DNA of 64,000 nucleotides from Corynebacterium sp. 74A (GCF_008930665.1 NZ_PQMG01000002.1:186001-250000), one strand, 5' to 3'. Positions 25,722-36,137 are shown, numbered from the stretch's first letter. Notes: a model not told the origin generated them from the sequence alone. Program-made: numbers and translations.

Positions 25722-26594
25722 TTAGTTGTTCATAAAATACTTGGTGAAACGCTTGGAGCCGGTGAGCACCACCGTCAAACCATAAAACTGCAGCCACAGC
25801 CCGAGGGTATCGAGGGAGATGCGCTGGAAGATACCGCCCGAGGCGCCGGTGACCGCCACGAGGAACATCATCGCGGAGACAACGGAGAAAAAGAGTATGA
25901 GCGCGGTGGTGATGATGAACGCCCAGCCGGCGGCCTTCACCCCGTGCGCGGCGCGGGCGCCGACAATCACGATGAATGTGACCACCAAGGTGGACCACGC
26001 GGAAATGTAGATCAGCCCCAGCATGGCCTCATGCACCCACCGGGTGATATCGAGAGGCGCCAGCCCTGCCAGGCCCACGCCCACACCCCACACGCCGATC
26101 AGCCGAGTCACGCGGGCATCTAAGAGCGGGTGGAGGCGGGTGATGCCCATGCGGAGCTGCTCGCACATCAATGAGGCGGTGAGCATCAACACCCCAGTGG
26201 CGAGGAGCGCCCCGTTAAACACGAAGAATCCCGGGGAGCAGATCTCCACCGCGGGGATCTCCATGGGCAAGGAGCCGCAAGTGCGGGCACCGAGATCATC
26301 GACTCGGTTGGTCTCGATATTGAAATCGCCCAGATAGACCCGCGCGGCATAGAGGCGGGCCAGGAAAATCAGGAGCGGCCCGAGGAAGATCATCCAGCCG
26401 ATCGTGCGGATGCGCGACCACTGCATCGCGGCATTGGAGGGGCGGTCCTCATAGCGGGGGCGCGGTCGCTGCTCCTCGCCCGTGGCCGCGGCGCTCGGGG
26501 TGGCGCTGGGCGTGGCGGCGCTCGACGTATCCGCAGCACGAGAACCCTCCTCGGGTGGCTGCGGGGACTGCGGGGCGCCGCTGGTTTCATTCAC
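25722..26594 (-). CDS. Polytopic membrane protein, possibly DUF998-like
   Basis: The 290-residue protein has a disordered, Ser/Thr/Pro/Ala-rich N-terminus (1-55) followed by six or seven membrane segments. A short external loop between the first two spans has two cysteines (ARTCGSLPMEI and VEICSPG), likely a disulfide pair. The loop-and-span layout recalls DUF998 proteins, but I cannot confirm that. It lies 55 bases upstream of truA on the same strand and may be co-transcribed with it. Function is unknown. Confidence 0.65.
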   Translation of the reverse strand: MNETSGAPQSPQPPEEGSRAADTSSAATPSATPSAAATGEEQRPRPRYEDRPSNAAMQWSRIRTIGWMIFLGPLLIFLARLYAARVYLGDFNIETNRVDDLGARTCGSLPMEIPAVEICSPGFFVFNGALLATGVLMLTASLMCEQLRMGITRLHPLLDARVTRLIGVWGVGVGLAGLAPLDITRWVHEAMLGLIYISAWSTLVVTFIVIVGARAAHGVKAAGWAFIITTALILFFSVVSAMMFLVAVTGASGGIFQRISLDTLGLWLQFYGLTVVLTGSKRFTKYFMNN

Positions 26595-26695
26595 GCCTCT
26601 ACCCTAACCGATCACCTGCAACCGACTAACGACCACAAGGAAGAAACCTCTAGCACCTGTGCGTGCACCATCACTGCTCTGCGCCGCCCATATTC

Positions 26696-26714
26696 TTAGG
26701 GCCGCCTTGCCTTA
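26696..26714. promoter_or_regulatory. Weak DtxR-like box before the siderophore-interacting protein gene
   Basis: TTAGGGCCGCCTTGCCTTA matches the corynebacterial iron-box consensus (TTAGGTTAGSCTAACCTAA) at 13 of 19 positions, with both outer half-sites kept. It overlaps a possible -35 (TTGCCT) and lies about 75 bases before the gene. Iron repression would make sense for a siderophore reductase, but the match is only moderate. Confidence 0.35.
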
Positions 26715-26789
26715 TTATTCGTTAGTCCGATAGCATCGACGTGACTAACGAGCCATGATGAGCCGCAGACGCGTAAAGGACACAGCAGC

Positions 26790-27551
26790 ATGGGTAAGGG
26801 AATATACGGCACGATCATGAAGCTGCTGCGGGCGGAGGATCTGCAGTGCACGGTCGAGCGGGTGTGGATGCACACCGACACTATGAAAGCGCTGCGCATC
26901 AGCTCGCCCGAGTTTATTCGCACCATCCGGCCCGCCGAGGGCGAGTATCTGCGCTGCTGGTTCCCAGAGCTGAGCAACCCGGCTAAAGAAGTGATGCGCG
27001 GCTACACCCTGACCGATATCGACTATGACACCGGGGAGTTCACCCTCTATTTCCTGCTCCACGAGCCTGCCGGGCCCGCGTGCGCGTGGGCGCAGAGCGC
27101 CACAGAGGGCGATACATTCGACGCCGCCTACTACGGCTCCAGCCCCTTTCGCGTGGAGGGTGCAGACCCCTATGGCTTCGTTTTCATTGCCGACGCCGCT
27201 GGTATTCCCTATGTCAATGCCCTCGCCGCCGATTTAGCGCCCCGCTGTCCCGTGCAGGTGTGGATGCTTGATTGGCACCCTACCGATCATGAGATCCCCA
27301 TCATGGAGCACGAGAATATCTCGGTGGAATGGGTGGCTCCCACCAGCGAGGCGCTGCTGGAAAAGGCTCGCGGCTTCACCTGGGAGGGCTGGTATCCGCA
27401 CCTCATTTGCGAAGCGAAGGTGCTGCTCGCTACGCGACGCTACCTGCTGAAAAACGTGGGTATGAAAAAGGGCGACATGCACATCCACGCGTATTGGATT
27501 GCCGGCAAGGCGATGGGAACCAGCCGAGACGTCTCCCGCTCTCAGGATTAG
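26790..27551 (+). CDS. Siderophore-interacting (SIP/ViuB-family) flavoprotein
   Basis: SIP-family reductases use FAD and NAD(P)H to reduce Fe(III) in imported siderophores, freeing the iron. The 253-residue protein has the N-terminal FAD-binding barrel with the RGYTLTDIDYDTGEFTLYFL signature (about 71-90; the family RxYT FAD motif), FVFIADAAGIPY (~130) in the pyridine-nucleotide domain, and the ViuB-type C-terminal part (CEAKVLLATRRYLL ... HAYWIAGKA). AAAGGA lies nine bases before the ATG at 26790; an in-frame ATG at 26817 is possible. It is monocistronic and convergent with rplQ. Confidence 0.92.
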   Translation: MGKGIYGTIMKLLRAEDLQCTVERVWMHTDTMKALRISSPEFIRTIRPAEGEYLRCWFPELSNPAKEVMRGYTLTDIDYDTGEFTLYFLLHEPAGPACAWAQSATEGDTFDAAYYGSSPFRVEGADPYGFVFIADAAGIPYVNALAADLAPRCPVQVWMLDWHPTDHEIPIMEHENISVEWVAPTSEALLEKARGFTWEGWYPHLICEAKVLLATRRYLLKNVGMKKGDMHIHAYWIAGKAMGTSRDVSRSQD

Positions 27552-27620
27552 GCGCCCGTACCGCAGCCGCGACTGACACGGCCGAGCGTTTCCCGCCCCG
27601 CGCAGCCCTAGAAAAAGACG

Positions 27621-27648
27621 AACACCGCAGGGATATCCCTGCGGTGTT
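27621..27648. terminator. Bidirectional terminator, perfect 28-base palindrome
   Basis: The two halves AACACCGCAGGGAT and ATCCCTGCGGTGTT are exact complements. The palindrome is flanked by an A-run on the left (GAAAAAG) and TTTC on the right, so it can stop transcripts from both the SIP gene and rplQ. Confidence 0.85.
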
Positions 27649-27689
27649 TCTGTCTCAATCCGACGAGTGTCCGGCTTTAGCGAAAGCGC

Positions 27690-28181
27690 TTAAGCCTTGT
27701 CCTCGGTGGACTCGGTGGTCTCAGCGGCCTCGGCCTCCTCGACATCGGTCTCCTCAGCCTGAGCCTCTTCAGCCTTCTTGGAAGCTGCGGCGCGGGTGGC
27801 GCGCTCCGCCTCGGTGGAGACGGTGGGCTCGAGCACCAGCGAGATCTGGGACATCGGGGCGTTGTCGCCGCGACGGTTCTCCAGCTTGATGATGCGGGTG
27901 TAGCCGCCCTCGCGACCCTCGAACTGGGGAGCCAGCTCGTGGAAGAGGTGGAAGATGACATCCTTGTCCTGGATGTGCTTAGCAACGTTGCGGCGATCCG
28001 CGACGGTGCCCTTCTTGGCCTTGGTGATGAGCTTCTCCGCGTAGGGGCGAAGCAGCTTGGCCTTGGCGTGGGTGGTAACGATCTGCTCGTTCATGAACAG
28101 CTGGGCTGCCAGGTTCGCCAGAATCTTCTTCTGGTGAGAAGCCGAGCCGCCCAGACGGGCACCCTTCTTCGGGGTAGGCAT
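27690..28181 (-). CDS. rplQ: 50S ribosomal protein L17
   Basis: L17 binds at the bottom of the large subunit near the exit tunnel. Residues 1-118 match the family closely ([49 protein letters not shown]). The remaining ~45 residues are an acidic Ala/Glu/Thr tail that is common in actinobacterial L17. It is the last gene of the infA/alpha operon, followed by a strong terminator. Confidence 0.98.
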   Translation of the reverse strand: MPTPKKGARLGGSASHQKKILANLAAQLFMNEQIVTTHAKAKLLRPYAEKLITKAKKGTVADRRNVAKHIQDKDVIFHLFHELAPQFEGREGGYTRIIKLENRRGDNAPMSQISLVLEPTVSTEAERATRAAASKKAEEAQAEETDVEEAEAAETTESTEDKA

Positions 28182-28275
28182 AATGGTTCTCCTCGTATAG
28201 GAATGTTGTGAGCTTATTCCCGCCGCGGGCCCAGCCGTTTAGCGCTGGTGGGCGGCGGTTTCGCCCGGATATGTC

Positions 28276-29301
28276 TTACTCGGAATCTTCAGCGTCGGAG
28301 GCGTCAGTGTCCACGAAGTCGCCGGTCTCGGCGTCGTAGCCCTCGATTTGGGTGGGATCGAAGTCCTCCGGCGCGTCCTTGAGGGTCAGGCCCAGCCCTG
28401 CGAGCTTCACCTTGACCTCGTTGATGGACTTCTGACCGAAGTTGCGGATATCCAGCAGATCCGACTCGGTGCACTCTGCGAGCTCACCGACGGTGTGGAT
28501 GTCCTGGCGCTTCAGGCAGTTGTAGGAGCGAACGGAGAAGTTCAGATCCTCGATGGCCACGCTGTAGGCGGCGATGTTCTCGGTCTCCTGCGGGGAGGGA
28601 CCGATCTCGATGCCCTCGGCGGCGGTGTTCAGCTCGCGGGCGAGACCGAACAGCTCCACCAGGGTCTTGCCGGCGGAGGCAAGAGCGTCGCGGGCGGTGA
28701 TGGAGTTCTTGGTCTCCACATCGATGATGAGCTTGTCAAAGTCGGTGCGCTGCGCAACACGCGTTGCCTCAACCTTGTAGCTCACCTTGAGCACCGGCGA
28801 GTAAATCTGGTCCACGGGGATGCGGCCGATTTCCTTGCTGCCGTTGTACATGGTGGCGGGAACGTAGCCGCGGCCGCGCTCGACCACCATTTCGATGTCC
28901 AGACGACCCTGCTCATTCAGCGAGGCGATGTGCAGATCCGGATTGTGGATCTCCACGCCAGCCGGCGGCTGAATATCAGCTGCGGTGACGTCGCCTTCGC
29001 CTTCCTTGGACAGATACATCACAACCGGCTCGTCGGAGTCGGAGGACAGCACGAGGCCCTTGATGTTGAGGATGATGTCGGAGACATCTTCCTTCACACC
29101 CGAGATGGTGGTGAACTCGTGGAGCACACCGTCGATCTTGATGCTGGTCACGGCCGCGCCCGGGATGGACGACAGCAGGGTGCGACGCAGCGAGTTACCG
29201 AGGGTGTAGCCGAAGCCGGGCTCCAGCGGTTCGATCACGAAGCGTGAACGAGCCTGTTCAACGAACTCCTCGGTGAGGGTAGGGCGTTGCGAAATGAGCA
29301 T
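28276..29301 (-). CDS. rpoA: RNA polymerase alpha subunit
   Basis: The 341-residue protein has the dimerising N-terminal domain ([20 protein letters not shown], residues 21-40) and a C-terminal domain (~250-320) with the helix-hairpin-helix DNA-contact region ([20 protein letters not shown]). It ends in an Asp/Glu-rich tail. It lies between rpsD and rplQ, in the usual alpha-operon order. The 177-base gap upstream is long for this operon and may contain an extra promoter. Confidence 0.98.
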   Translation of the reverse strand: MLISQRPTLTEEFVEQARSRFVIEPLEPGFGYTLGNSLRRTLLSSIPGAAVTSIKIDGVLHEFTTISGVKEDVSDIILNIKGLVLSSDSDEPVVMYLSKEGEGDVTAADIQPPAGVEIHNPDLHIASLNEQGRLDIEMVVERGRGYVPATMYNGSKEIGRIPVDQIYSPVLKVSYKVEATRVAQRTDFDKLIIDVETKNSITARDALASAGKTLVELFGLARELNTAAEGIEIGPSPQETENIAAYSVAIEDLNFSVRSYNCLKRQDIHTVGELAECTESDLLDIRNFGQKSINEVKVKLAGLGLTLKDAPEDFDPTQIEGYDAETGDFVDTDASDAEDSE

Positions 29302-29478
29302 GGGATAGAACTCCTTGTGTGGCGACCGCTATATGACGCCTGAGATAAGGAACATATGACGTTGTTGTGCTGCCGGTGCAGCAACCACCTAGGTGGCGTC
29401 GCACCAGCACGAGCACGTGAAGATTCCTCTTCGGTAATGGCGCCCCGCCGGCCGCTATGGGCCAGCGAGTGGCAGCTA

Positions 29479-30084
29479 TTACTTCGAGTAAAGCTCGACG
29501 ATGAGCTGCTCCTGCAGCGGAATGTCGATCTGGGCGCGCTCGGGCAACTGGTGCACGAGGATGCGCAGGGTGGAGGGCACGACCTGGAGCCATGCCGGAA
29601 CGACGGCGTCCACCTGGTTGTCCTGGGCCTCGTCGAACCAGACCATCTTGCGGGACTTCTCACGGACATCGATGATGTCGTACTGAGAAACCTGGAAAGA
29701 CGGAACGTTGATGTTCTTGCCGTTCACGGTGAAGTGACCGTGGGAGACAAGCTGACGAGCCTGACGACGCGTGCGGGCGAGGCCGGCACGGTAGACAACG
29801 TTGTCGAGACGGGACTCGAGCAGGATGAGCAGGTTGTCGCCGGTCTTGCCGGGCTGACGGTTCGCCTCGGCGTAGTAGCGGCGGAACTGCTTCTCCATGA
29901 CGCCGTAGGTGAAACGAGCCTTCTGCTTCTCCTGCAGCTGCAGGAGGTACTCGGACTCCTTGATGCGAGCGCGGCCTGCCTGTCCCGGGGGGTACGGGCG
30001 ACGCTCGAAGGACATATCTCCACCGACGAGGTCGACGCGGAGACGGCGGGACTTACGGGTTGCTGGGCCGGTATAACGAGCCAT
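29479..30084 (-). CDS. rpsD: 30S ribosomal protein S4
   Basis: S4 nucleates 16S rRNA folding and in many bacteria represses the alpha operon translationally. The 201-residue product has the conserved start MARYTGPATRKSRRLRVDL, the S4 RNA-binding domain (ARTRRQARQLVSHGHFTVNG, about 96-115) and the terminal IVELYSK. It lacks the zinc-binding Cys quartet of the C+ form, so it is the zinc-free form. Confidence 0.98.
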   Translation of the reverse strand: MARYTGPATRKSRRLRVDLVGGDMSFERRPYPPGQAGRARIKESEYLLQLQEKQKARFTYGVMEKQFRRYYAEANRQPGKTGDNLLILLESRLDNVVYRAGLARTRRQARQLVSHGHFTVNGKNINVPSFQVSQYDIIDVREKSRKMVWFDEAQDNQVDAVVPAWLQVVPSTLRILVHQLPERAQIDIPLQEQLIVELYSK

Positions 30085-30112
30085 GAGTTTCTAACCTTCC
30101 TTTCCCGAATTC

Positions 30113-30517
30113 TTAAACGCGACGACGCTTCGGCGGACGGCAACCGTTGTGCGGCTGCGGAGTCACATCCGAGATCGAGAGAACCTCAAGGCCGGCGGCC
30201 TGGAGGGAGCGGATTGCGGTTTCGCGGCCCGAACCCGGGCCCTTGACGTAGACGTCAACCTTCTTCATGCCGTGATCCATTGCCTTGCGGGCAGCGTTCT
30301 CGGCAGCCATCTGCGCAGCGAACGGGGTGGACTTACGGGAGCCCTTGAACCCGACGTGGCCGGAGGAGGCCCAAGAGATGACGGCACCATTCGGGTCGGT
30401 GATAGACACGATGGTGTTGTTGAAGGTGGACTTAATGTAAGCGGCACCCTGTGCCACATTCTTCTTTACGACGCGACGGCCAGAACGGCGAGCGCCGGAG
30501 CGAGTCTTTGGAGGCAT
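30113..30517 (-). CDS. rpsK: 30S ribosomal protein S11
   Basis: S11 lies on the platform of the small subunit near the E-site mRNA. The 134-residue protein has the conserved [20 protein letters not shown] and [13 protein letters not shown] segments and ends in [13 protein letters not shown]. Its ATG overlaps the rpsM stop by one base (TAATG), so the two are translationally coupled. Confidence 0.98.
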   Translation of the reverse strand: MPPKTRSGARRSGRRVVKKNVAQGAAYIKSTFNNTIVSITDPNGAVISWASSGHVGFKGSRKSTPFAAQMAAENAARKAMDHGMKKVDVYVKGPGSGRETAIRSLQAAGLEVLSISDVTPQPHNGCRPPKRRRV

Positions 30518-30885
30518 TACTTCTTCTTTCCTGCGATCGTCTTCTTCGGGCCCTTACGGGTACGAGCGTTGGTCTTGGTGCGCTGACCGCGCACGGGCAG
30601 GCCACGACGGTGGCGCAGACCCTGGTAGCAGCCGATCTCGATCTTGCGACGGATGTCAGCCTGAACCTGGCGGCGGAGGTCACCCTCAACCTTCCACGAG
30701 TTCTCGATAACATCACGCAGAGCAGAGATCTGCTCATCGGTCAGAGCGTCGGTACGCAGGTCGGGAGAGATGCCAGTCTCTTCCAGCAGCTTGGCGGCGC
30801 GAGCCGGGCCAATGCCGTAAATGTAGGTGAGAGCGACCTCCATGCGCTTATTGCGCGGGAGGTCAACTCCAGCTAGACGTGCCAT
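30517..30885 (-). CDS. rpsM: 30S ribosomal protein S13
   Basis: S13 sits in the head of the small subunit and contacts S19, L5 and the P-site tRNA. The 122-residue protein begins [20 protein letters not shown] and has [16 protein letters not shown] (helix-two-turn-helix) and the basic C-terminal tail [20 protein letters not shown]. It heads the rpsM-rpsK-rpsD-rpoA-rplQ series. Confidence 0.98.
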   Translation of the reverse strand: MARLAGVDLPRNKRMEVALTYIYGIGPARAAKLLEETGISPDLRTDALTDEQISALRDVIENSWKVEGDLRRQVQADIRRKIEIGCYQGLRHRRGLPVRGQRTKTNARTRKGPKKTIAGKKK

Positions 30886-31137
30886 GAGGCATTACCTTTC
30901 CGGTTGTTACGGTGGTTTTCTCCCAACTCGTCCCCACCAGTTGACGCTTCGCCCGGATGCGGTGCCGGACTGTGGGCCAAGATACGTAGGGCTTCAGCCA
31001 CCGATTGCCGAAGGTTGGTTGAGTGCCACGGTTGGATCCGCCGTGCAGGCGCATACATGAGCAAGAACCCAACGTGAAATAACCGTCGGGTTCCGTCTCG
31101 CCTCGGGGCACTCGGTAGAGTTAGGAGGCTGTGAGTT
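30886..31137 (-). promoter_or_regulatory. infA-rpsM leader, no rpmJ
   Basis: These 252 bases separate infA from rpsM. Many bacteria place rpmJ (L36) here, but no L36-like frame (short, basic, with four metal ligands) is visible. Several inverted repeats occur, so an RNA-level control or an internal promoter is plausible. Confidence 0.5.
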
Positions 31138-31356
31138 TTACTTGTAGCGGTAGACGATGCGGCCGCGGGACAGGTCATAGGGAGACAGCTCCACTACCAC
31201 GCGGTCCTCGGGCAGGATACGGATGTAGTGCTGGCGCATCTTGCCACTGATGTGCGCGAGCACCTTGTGGCCGTTGTCCAGCTCTACTCGAAACATTGCG
31301 TTCGGAAGAGGCTCGATGATTCGACCCTCAACCTCAATTGCGCCTTCTTTTGCCAT
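31138..31356 (-). CDS. infA: Translation initiation factor IF-1
   Basis: IF-1 occupies the A site of the small subunit during initiation. The 72-residue protein from the family-typical start [13 protein letters not shown] is an OB-fold with LENGHKV-type loop ([20 protein letters not shown]) and the terminal [10 protein letters not shown]. An in-frame GTG at 31380 would add eight residues and is not needed. It is followed by the rpsM leader, the standard order. Confidence 0.98.
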   Translation of the reverse strand: MAKEGAIEVEGRIIEPLPNAMFRVELDNGHKVLAHISGKMRQHYIRILPEDRVVVELSPYDLSRGRIVYRYK

Positions 31357-31513
31357 ATCCTCAAACATTTCCCCAGCCACTGCTGTGGCCGGTTTGATGG
31401 TCGTCTGCTACATAGGCGCGACAGCCAAAACAGTCACACCAAAGCGCAAGCATACCGTTTCTGCTGGAAATCGCAAAATGGCTGCGTCATCACGCGCGAG
31501 GGGCCGGCGAGGT

Positions 31514-32005
31514 TTAGTTTTTGTTACCGGCGCGGAGGAGAGCATCGCCTTCGAGGCGGAAGATTTCTTGATCCTCCAGCGCCCCGCCGCCCATCCTGGT
31601 GTAGAAGGCACGGCCATTGTCATTGTCTTTGGACACATTCCACTCCATGCGGGCATAGCCGCGGTCCACGCATTCGGCGGCCAAGGAGCTCAGCAGTGCC
31701 TGACCATAGCCTTTGCCGCGGTGCTCCTCGCGCACATAGAGATCCTCCATGTGAATGACGGGCGTGGATTCCCAAGTGGAAAATTTATAGAACCACAGGG
31801 CGAAGCCGGCGAGCCGCTCGGCGCCCTCTTCTTGAAGCACGGTGACCCGCGCCAAAGGGTGCGGGCTAAAGAGGTGTTGTTCGAGACGCTCCTCATTGGC
31901 GCGTACACCATTGGGAGCGCCCTCGTGTTCGGCGAGGCAGTGGATGAGATCGAGGATCTCGGGGATGTCTGTGTCACGGGCGGGGCGGATCGTATAGTCC
32001 TGCAT
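31514..32005 (-). CDS. GNAT-family N-acetyltransferase
   Basis: The 163-residue protein has the GNAT acetyl-CoA loop as VREEHRGKGYGQALLSSLA (motif A, RxxGxG/A form: RGKGYG) and the motif B segment WNVSKDNDNGRAFYTRMG. Together with the N-terminal IRPARDTDIPEILDLI this resembles the spermidine/diamine acetyltransferase-like subgroup (PaiA/SSAT-like), although the substrate cannot be given. The start at 32005 is supported by the usual family N-terminus; the frame extends to 32140 without homology. It sits between the L,D-transpeptidase and infA and is probably transcribed alone. Confidence 0.88.
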   Translation of the reverse strand: MQDYTIRPARDTDIPEILDLIHCLAEHEGAPNGVRANEERLEQHLFSPHPLARVTVLQEEGAERLAGFALWFYKFSTWESTPVIHMEDLYVREEHRGKGYGQALLSSLAAECVDRGYARMEWNVSKDNDNGRAFYTRMGGGALEDQEIFRLEGDALLRAGNKN

Positions 32006-32084
32006 AACTATCCAGTGTAGCGATCTAGGCCACACTATGATGCCAGCAGCGCCCGAGCGCTGGCCCCCGCCGCGCGTTAAGGGG

Positions 32085-32097
32085 TGCTTATCGACGC
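32085..32097 (+). repeat. Dispersed motif, 12 of 13 match, at a stop codon
   Basis: TGCTTATCGACGC. The copy spans the TAA stop of the L,D-transpeptidase gene (read on the minus strand as CGA TAA GC), so here the motif is partly outside coding sequence. Confidence 0.55.
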
Positions 32098-32927
32098 ACG
32101 TGCCCGTTGGGAACGCCGTAGTCCACATCGCCCCAGACATAGACGAGATCGCCTATGTTGAGGTGGTTGAAGTACCGCTCGGACTCGCGCATGGGCACGT
32201 GCACGCAACCGTGGGAGAGCACCTCGGGGTCACCGCCGTGGAAAGCGATACCGTTCCTGGTGAAGTACACGGAATTCGGCATGGGAGCGTTGTAGAACTC
32301 GCGGGAGACCTCGTACTTGACCTTGCGGTTCACATAGTGGCGACCAGGCGGGGTGTCGTAGCCATCGGCGCCGGTGGAGACGCGAATGACGTCACTGACG
32401 CGGTGGCCCTTGCCGTCCTGCAGCCAAGCCACCTGCTTATCAGCGTCCACGCAGGCACGTGCCTCTTTCGGGCACGGGCTGGGAGTGGGGCGCGGACTCG
32501 GCGCCGGAGCGGGCTGCGGGGCCGGAGCGGGAGCCGGATTCGGTGCGGGGCGCGGGCCGGAGTGGCGGGCGATGATGCCCGGGTAGACGGCCTCGAGGGT
32601 GCGGTCTACGGCGTCCTTGGCCTGCTGTGCCAGCGGTGCCGGCAGCAGCTGGTCGGCGCTGCGGTGCAGATCACCACGGGTGCGCCATGCCTGGGCCTCG
32701 CCCTGGGCCTGGAAATCGGACTGGGTGGGGATGGTGAAGCCATCGAGGCCCGGCAGCTCGAACTGGGAGGAACCGAAGTCCGGCACCATGTTGTCGAGGC
32801 CGAAGGGAAGCTGTGCGTGCGCTGCCGGAGCAAGCGGGAGAGCAACAGCGAGGGTGGCGCACACGGCGGTAGCGCCGCGCACGAGCCGAGCACCAACACC
32901 GCAGCCGGAGGAGTGACGAGAGCCCAT
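32088..32927 (-). CDS. L,D-transpeptidase (YkuD family), secreted
   Basis: These enzymes form 3-3 cross-links in peptidoglycan. The 279-residue product starts with a Sec signal peptide (hydrophobic VRGATAVCATLAVALPLAP, cleavage likely after AHA at ~38). A helical linker and a Pro/Ala tract (PNPAPAPAPQPAPAPSP) follow, then the YkuD domain (from ~160) with the catalytic motif SHGCVHVPM, Cys about 241 and His 243. The start at 32927 is chosen because it places the signal peptide at the N-terminus. Short domain build without an Ig-like module, so it is not a close LdtMt2 match. Confidence 0.93.
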   Translation of the reverse strand: MGSRHSSGCGVGARLVRGATAVCATLAVALPLAPAAHAQLPFGLDNMVPDFGSSQFELPGLDGFTIPTQSDFQAQGEAQAWRTRGDLHRSADQLLPAPLAQQAKDAVDRTLEAVYPGIIARHSGPRPAPNPAPAPAPQPAPAPSPRPTPSPCPKEARACVDADKQVAWLQDGKGHRVSDVIRVSTGADGYDTPPGRHYVNRKVKYEVSREFYNAPMPNSVYFTRNGIAFHGGDPEVLSHGCVHVPMRESERYFNHLNIGDLVYVWGDVDYGVPNGHVRR

Positions 32928-33076
32928 AGGAGTGTAGACGTCCTTTTCTTCAAGCGACACCTCATGTGGGCGCCGCGTTGTGTATTTCAAGCCCACCCTA
33001 TCTGATCACACTCAGGTTGGGCGATATTTTAGGAATCTTATCCCCTTATCGTGCGGTGCAGTCAAGGGGACACACC

Positions 33077-33886
33077 CTAGGAGAAGTCCCCCTCCGGGCG
33101 CGTGGTGAGAATGCGCGGCCCCGCAGCGGTGGCGGCCACCGTGTGCTCCCAGTGCGCGGCGGGCGAACCATCCTCGGTGACCACCGTCCAGTTATCCTCG
33201 AGCACCTCCGAATAGGCGGTGCCGCCGGCGAGCATGGGTTCGATCGCCAGCACCGAGCCTTCCTGGATCAGCGGTCCCCTATTGCCCCGCCCTTCATTGG
33301 CGAGGAAAGGATCCTCGTGCATGGTGCGCCCGATTCCGTGGCCGCCATAGCCGTCCACGATGAACAGCTCCACGTTGAACTTCTTCTCGGCCGCGCGGGT
33401 GGCCATCTCGAGGGCGTGGGATATATCGGTGAGCCGGTTGCCCGGCACCATGGCCGCAATGCCCTGGCGTAGCACCCATGCCGTGGCGTCATTGAGCGCG
33501 GAGGTGGCGTCGTCAAGCTCCCCGATGCCGAAGCTGAGCGCGGAGTCGCCGACCCAGCCGTTATAGGTGGCGCCGCAGTCGATGGAGACGAGATCACCGG
33601 GCTGCAGGATGGTCTCGGCGTTGGGGATGCCGTGCACGATGGCATCGTTGACGGAGGCGCAGATCGAGGCCGGGAAGCCTTCATAGCCGAGGAAGGTGGG
33701 AGTGGCGCCGTGATCGCGGATGACGGTCTCGGCGATGCGGTCGAGCTCGAGTGTGCTCATGCCCTCGCGGGCGGCGGCGCGCACCTCGTGCAGGGCGTGG
33801 CCGACGATAGCGCCCGCGGCCGCCATCTTCTCTAGCTGCTCGGGGGTTTTGGCGGGGATTGTGCGGTTGTTCTTGCGACGCGCCAT
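33077..33886 (-). CDS. map: Methionine aminopeptidase, type I
   Basis: MAP removes the N-terminal Met from nascent proteins. The 269-residue protein shows all five metal ligands in order: [17 protein letters not shown] (Asp, Asp), [15 protein letters not shown] (His), LAIEPML (Glu) and the final AHWEHTVA (Glu). The start at 33886 has an AAAGGAG twelve bases upstream; the frame extends to 33934. It is the third gene of secY-adk-map, with a 98-base gap after adk. Confidence 0.96.
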   Translation of the reverse strand: MARRKNNRTIPAKTPEQLEKMAAAGAIVGHALHEVRAAAREGMSTLELDRIAETVIRDHGATPTFLGYEGFPASICASVNDAIVHGIPNAETILQPGDLVSIDCGATYNGWVGDSALSFGIGELDDATSALNDATAWVLRQGIAAMVPGNRLTDISHALEMATRAAEKKFNVELFIVDGYGGHGIGRTMHEDPFLANEGRGNRGPLIQEGSVLAIEPMLAGGTAYSEVLEDNWTVVTEDGSPAAHWEHTVAATAAGPRILTTRPEGDFS

Positions 33887-33984
33887 GGGCGGCGTTCTCC
33901 TTTGGTTCTTGGTTAGGGGGTCGGCACAGCACAACGCCGACCATCCTCTCGAGGAGAGGAGGCCGGCGGAGGCGAGAGATGAAC

Positions 33985-34530
33985 TTATTTGCCGAGGGCG
34001 CTCATGGCGCGCTCGTTGATCTCTTCGATGCTGCCTTCAGCTTCGACGGTGTAGACGCTGTCGCCGTAGTAGTCGATCACGGGGGCGGTCTGCTCGCGGT
34101 AGACCTCCATGCGGGTGCGGATGGTCTCCTCGTTATCGTCGGCGCGACCGCGGGCGAGCATGCGCTCGACCACGACGTCCTCGGATACCTGGAAGTTCAG
34201 CACGCCGTCGATGTCCACGCCTTGCTTCTGCAGCATCTCAGCCAGCAGGTCGGCCTGCTCGGTGGTGCGGGGGAAGCCGTCCAGCAGGAAGCCCTCGCTG
34301 GCGTCGTCCTCGGCGAGGCGGGATTCCACCATGCGGGCGGTCACCTCGGTGGGGACGAGTTTGCCGGCGTCGATATAGCTTTTCGCCTCCACGCCCAGCG
34401 GGGTTCCTTCGCCAATATTTGCTCGGAATAGATCACCGGTGGAGATGTGCGGAACACCCAGCTTCTCGGAAAGAATCGCAGCTTGGGTGCCCTTGCCTGC
34501 ACCGGGAGGGCCTAGGAGAACGAGTCGCAT
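33985..34530 (-). CDS. adk: Adenylate kinase
   Basis: Adk keeps AMP, ADP and ATP in balance. The 181-residue product has the P-loop [10 protein letters not shown] (residues 7-16), the NMP-binding part ([10 protein letters not shown]) and [10 protein letters not shown]. The LID domain is short ([16 protein letters not shown]), with no zinc-binding cysteines, as usual in actinobacteria. Its ATG touches the secY stop (one-base overlap), so the pair is coupled. Confidence 0.98.
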   Translation of the reverse strand: MRLVLLGPPGAGKGTQAAILSEKLGVPHISTGDLFRANIGEGTPLGVEAKSYIDAGKLVPTEVTARMVESRLAEDDASEGFLLDGFPRTTEQADLLAEMLQKQGVDIDGVLNFQVSEDVVVERMLARGRADDNEETIRTRMEVYREQTAPVIDYYGDSVYTVEAEGSIEEINERAMSALGK

Positions 34531-35852
34531 TACTTCAAGAATCCTTCATAGTTGCTTTGCAGGAGCTGACTCTCAATCTGCTTGACGGTGGTCAGAGCCA
34601 CCGAGACAAGAATCAGAAGTGCGGTACCACCAAAGGGAGTTGCACCTGCGTCTATGTTACCAACTCCGAGGTCCAGCATGATGTTCGGCAATACGGCAAT
34701 GATGCCCAGATAGGCGGCACCCACGAAGAGCAGTCGGTTCATCACATAGCCCAAGTAGTGGGCGGTGGGACGCCCGGGGCGAATGCCCGGCACGAAGCCG
34801 CCGTACTTCTTCATGTTCTCGGCCTGCTCGTAGGGGTCGTATTGCACCGAGACGTAGAAGTAGGAGAAGAACACGATGAGCACAAAGTAGAGCACGATGT
34901 ACTGCCACGAGGAGGGGGTCTGCAGGTGCGCGATAACGTTGCGCATCCACCAGTTATCCGGCACCGAGGCGCTATTGGAGTTCACGATCTGGGTGATCAG
35001 CACCGGCATGTAGATGAGCGAGGAGGCGAAGATCACCGGGATCACGCCACCCTGGTTCACCTTCAGCGGCAGGTAGGTGGAGGTGCCACCGTATTGGCGG
35101 CGGCCCACCATGCGCTTGGCGTACTGCACTGGGATGCGGCGCTGCCCCTGCTCGATGAAGACCACGCCGATCACCAGCAGGATCACCGCGGCGAGCACGA
35201 CACCGAAGACCACCCCACCGGAGGATTGCAGGATGTTCATGCCGTCGGTGGGCAGACGCGTGGCGATACCGGCGAAGATCAGCAGCGACATGCCATTACC
35301 GATGCCGCGTTCGGTGATGAGCTCGCCGAGCCACATCACCAGCACCGCACCGGAGGTCATCACCACGACCAGCATGAGCAGGGTGAAGATATTCGAATTT
35401 TCCACCAGCACGCGCTGGCCTTGGCCCAGTAGCTGCTCGCGATCGGCGAGCGCCACGATGCCGGCGGATTGCAGCAGCGCCAACGCCACCGTGAGGTAGC
35501 GGGTGTACTGCATCATCGTAGATTGGCCCGATTGGCCTTCCTTTTTGAGCTCCTCGAATCGCGGGATCACCACTGTGAGCAGCTGCACGATAATCGACGC
35601 CGTAATGTAGGGCATGATGCCGATGGCGAACACCGAGAGCTGCAGCAGCGCACCGCCGGAAAACAGGTTAATCAGCGAGTACACGCCGGAGTTTTCCGAG
35701 GCGATCTCATGCAGCCGTGCGCTGATCTCGCGATAGTCCACGCCGGGCGAGGGGATCTGTGCACCGATGCGGTACAGCACGACCATCGCGAGCGTGAACA
35801 GAATCTTCTTTCGCAGATCAGCGTCCTTGAAGGCCGAGACAATGGCGGACAC
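34530..35852 (-). CDS. secY: Preprotein translocase channel subunit SecY
   Basis: SecY is the ten-span pore of the Sec export system. The 440-residue protein has the N-terminal [20 protein letters not shown], the plug and pore segments ([20 protein letters not shown]), and the cytosolic loops contacted by SecA and ribosomes ([25 protein letters not shown]-like [11 protein letters not shown]). In this chromosome it begins a separate unit from rplO, with a terminator and 366 bases between them, and drives adk and map. Confidence 0.98.
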   Translation of the reverse strand: MSAIVSAFKDADLRKKILFTLAMVVLYRIGAQIPSPGVDYREISARLHEIASENSGVYSLINLFSGGALLQLSVFAIGIMPYITASIIVQLLTVVIPRFEELKKEGQSGQSTMMQYTRYLTVALALLQSAGIVALADREQLLGQGQRVLVENSNIFTLLMLVVVMTSGAVLVMWLGELITERGIGNGMSLLIFAGIATRLPTDGMNILQSSGGVVFGVVLAAVILLVIGVVFIEQGQRRIPVQYAKRMVGRRQYGGTSTYLPLKVNQGGVIPVIFASSLIYMPVLITQIVNSNSASVPDNWWMRNVIAHLQTPSSWQYIVLYFVLIVFFSYFYVSVQYDPYEQAENMKKYGGFVPGIRPGRPTAHYLGYVMNRLLFVGAAYLGIIAVLPNIMLDLGVGNIDAGATPFGGTALLILVSVALTTVKQIESQLLQSNYEGFLK

Positions 35853-36091
35853 TAATAATCCTCCTGTACACCCCTAGCTCGATCTGCGGCGGGTGTGCCG
35901 CACCCGATCGAGGACATAAGGGACGTAGTAACAAATACCTAACTGGACGAATCAGCGCACGCACCAAGCTCGCGTGCCTGAGATCAAGAGTTAACAACGG
36001 TGCCACTTTACCAGCAATGCTCGCCGGCACCGATATTGCGTACTCACCACACCCTAACCTTGAGGGGGAACCCCCGCTCAGCAGGGCCGCG

Positions 36092-36104
36092 CGCTTATCG
36101 ACGC
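36092..36104 (+). repeat. Dispersed 13-mer, intergenic copy
   Basis: Exact CGCTTATCGACGC in the non-coding region before secY. This copy has no protein constraint, so it speaks for a DNA-level role. Confidence 0.6.
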
Positions 36105-36137
36105 AGCCCTCGATCGGCCATCGTATGGGAGATAACA

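Noticed and set aside
30886-31137. rpmJ (L36) between infA and rpsM
   Set aside because: No short basic frame with the L36 pattern was found on either strand.
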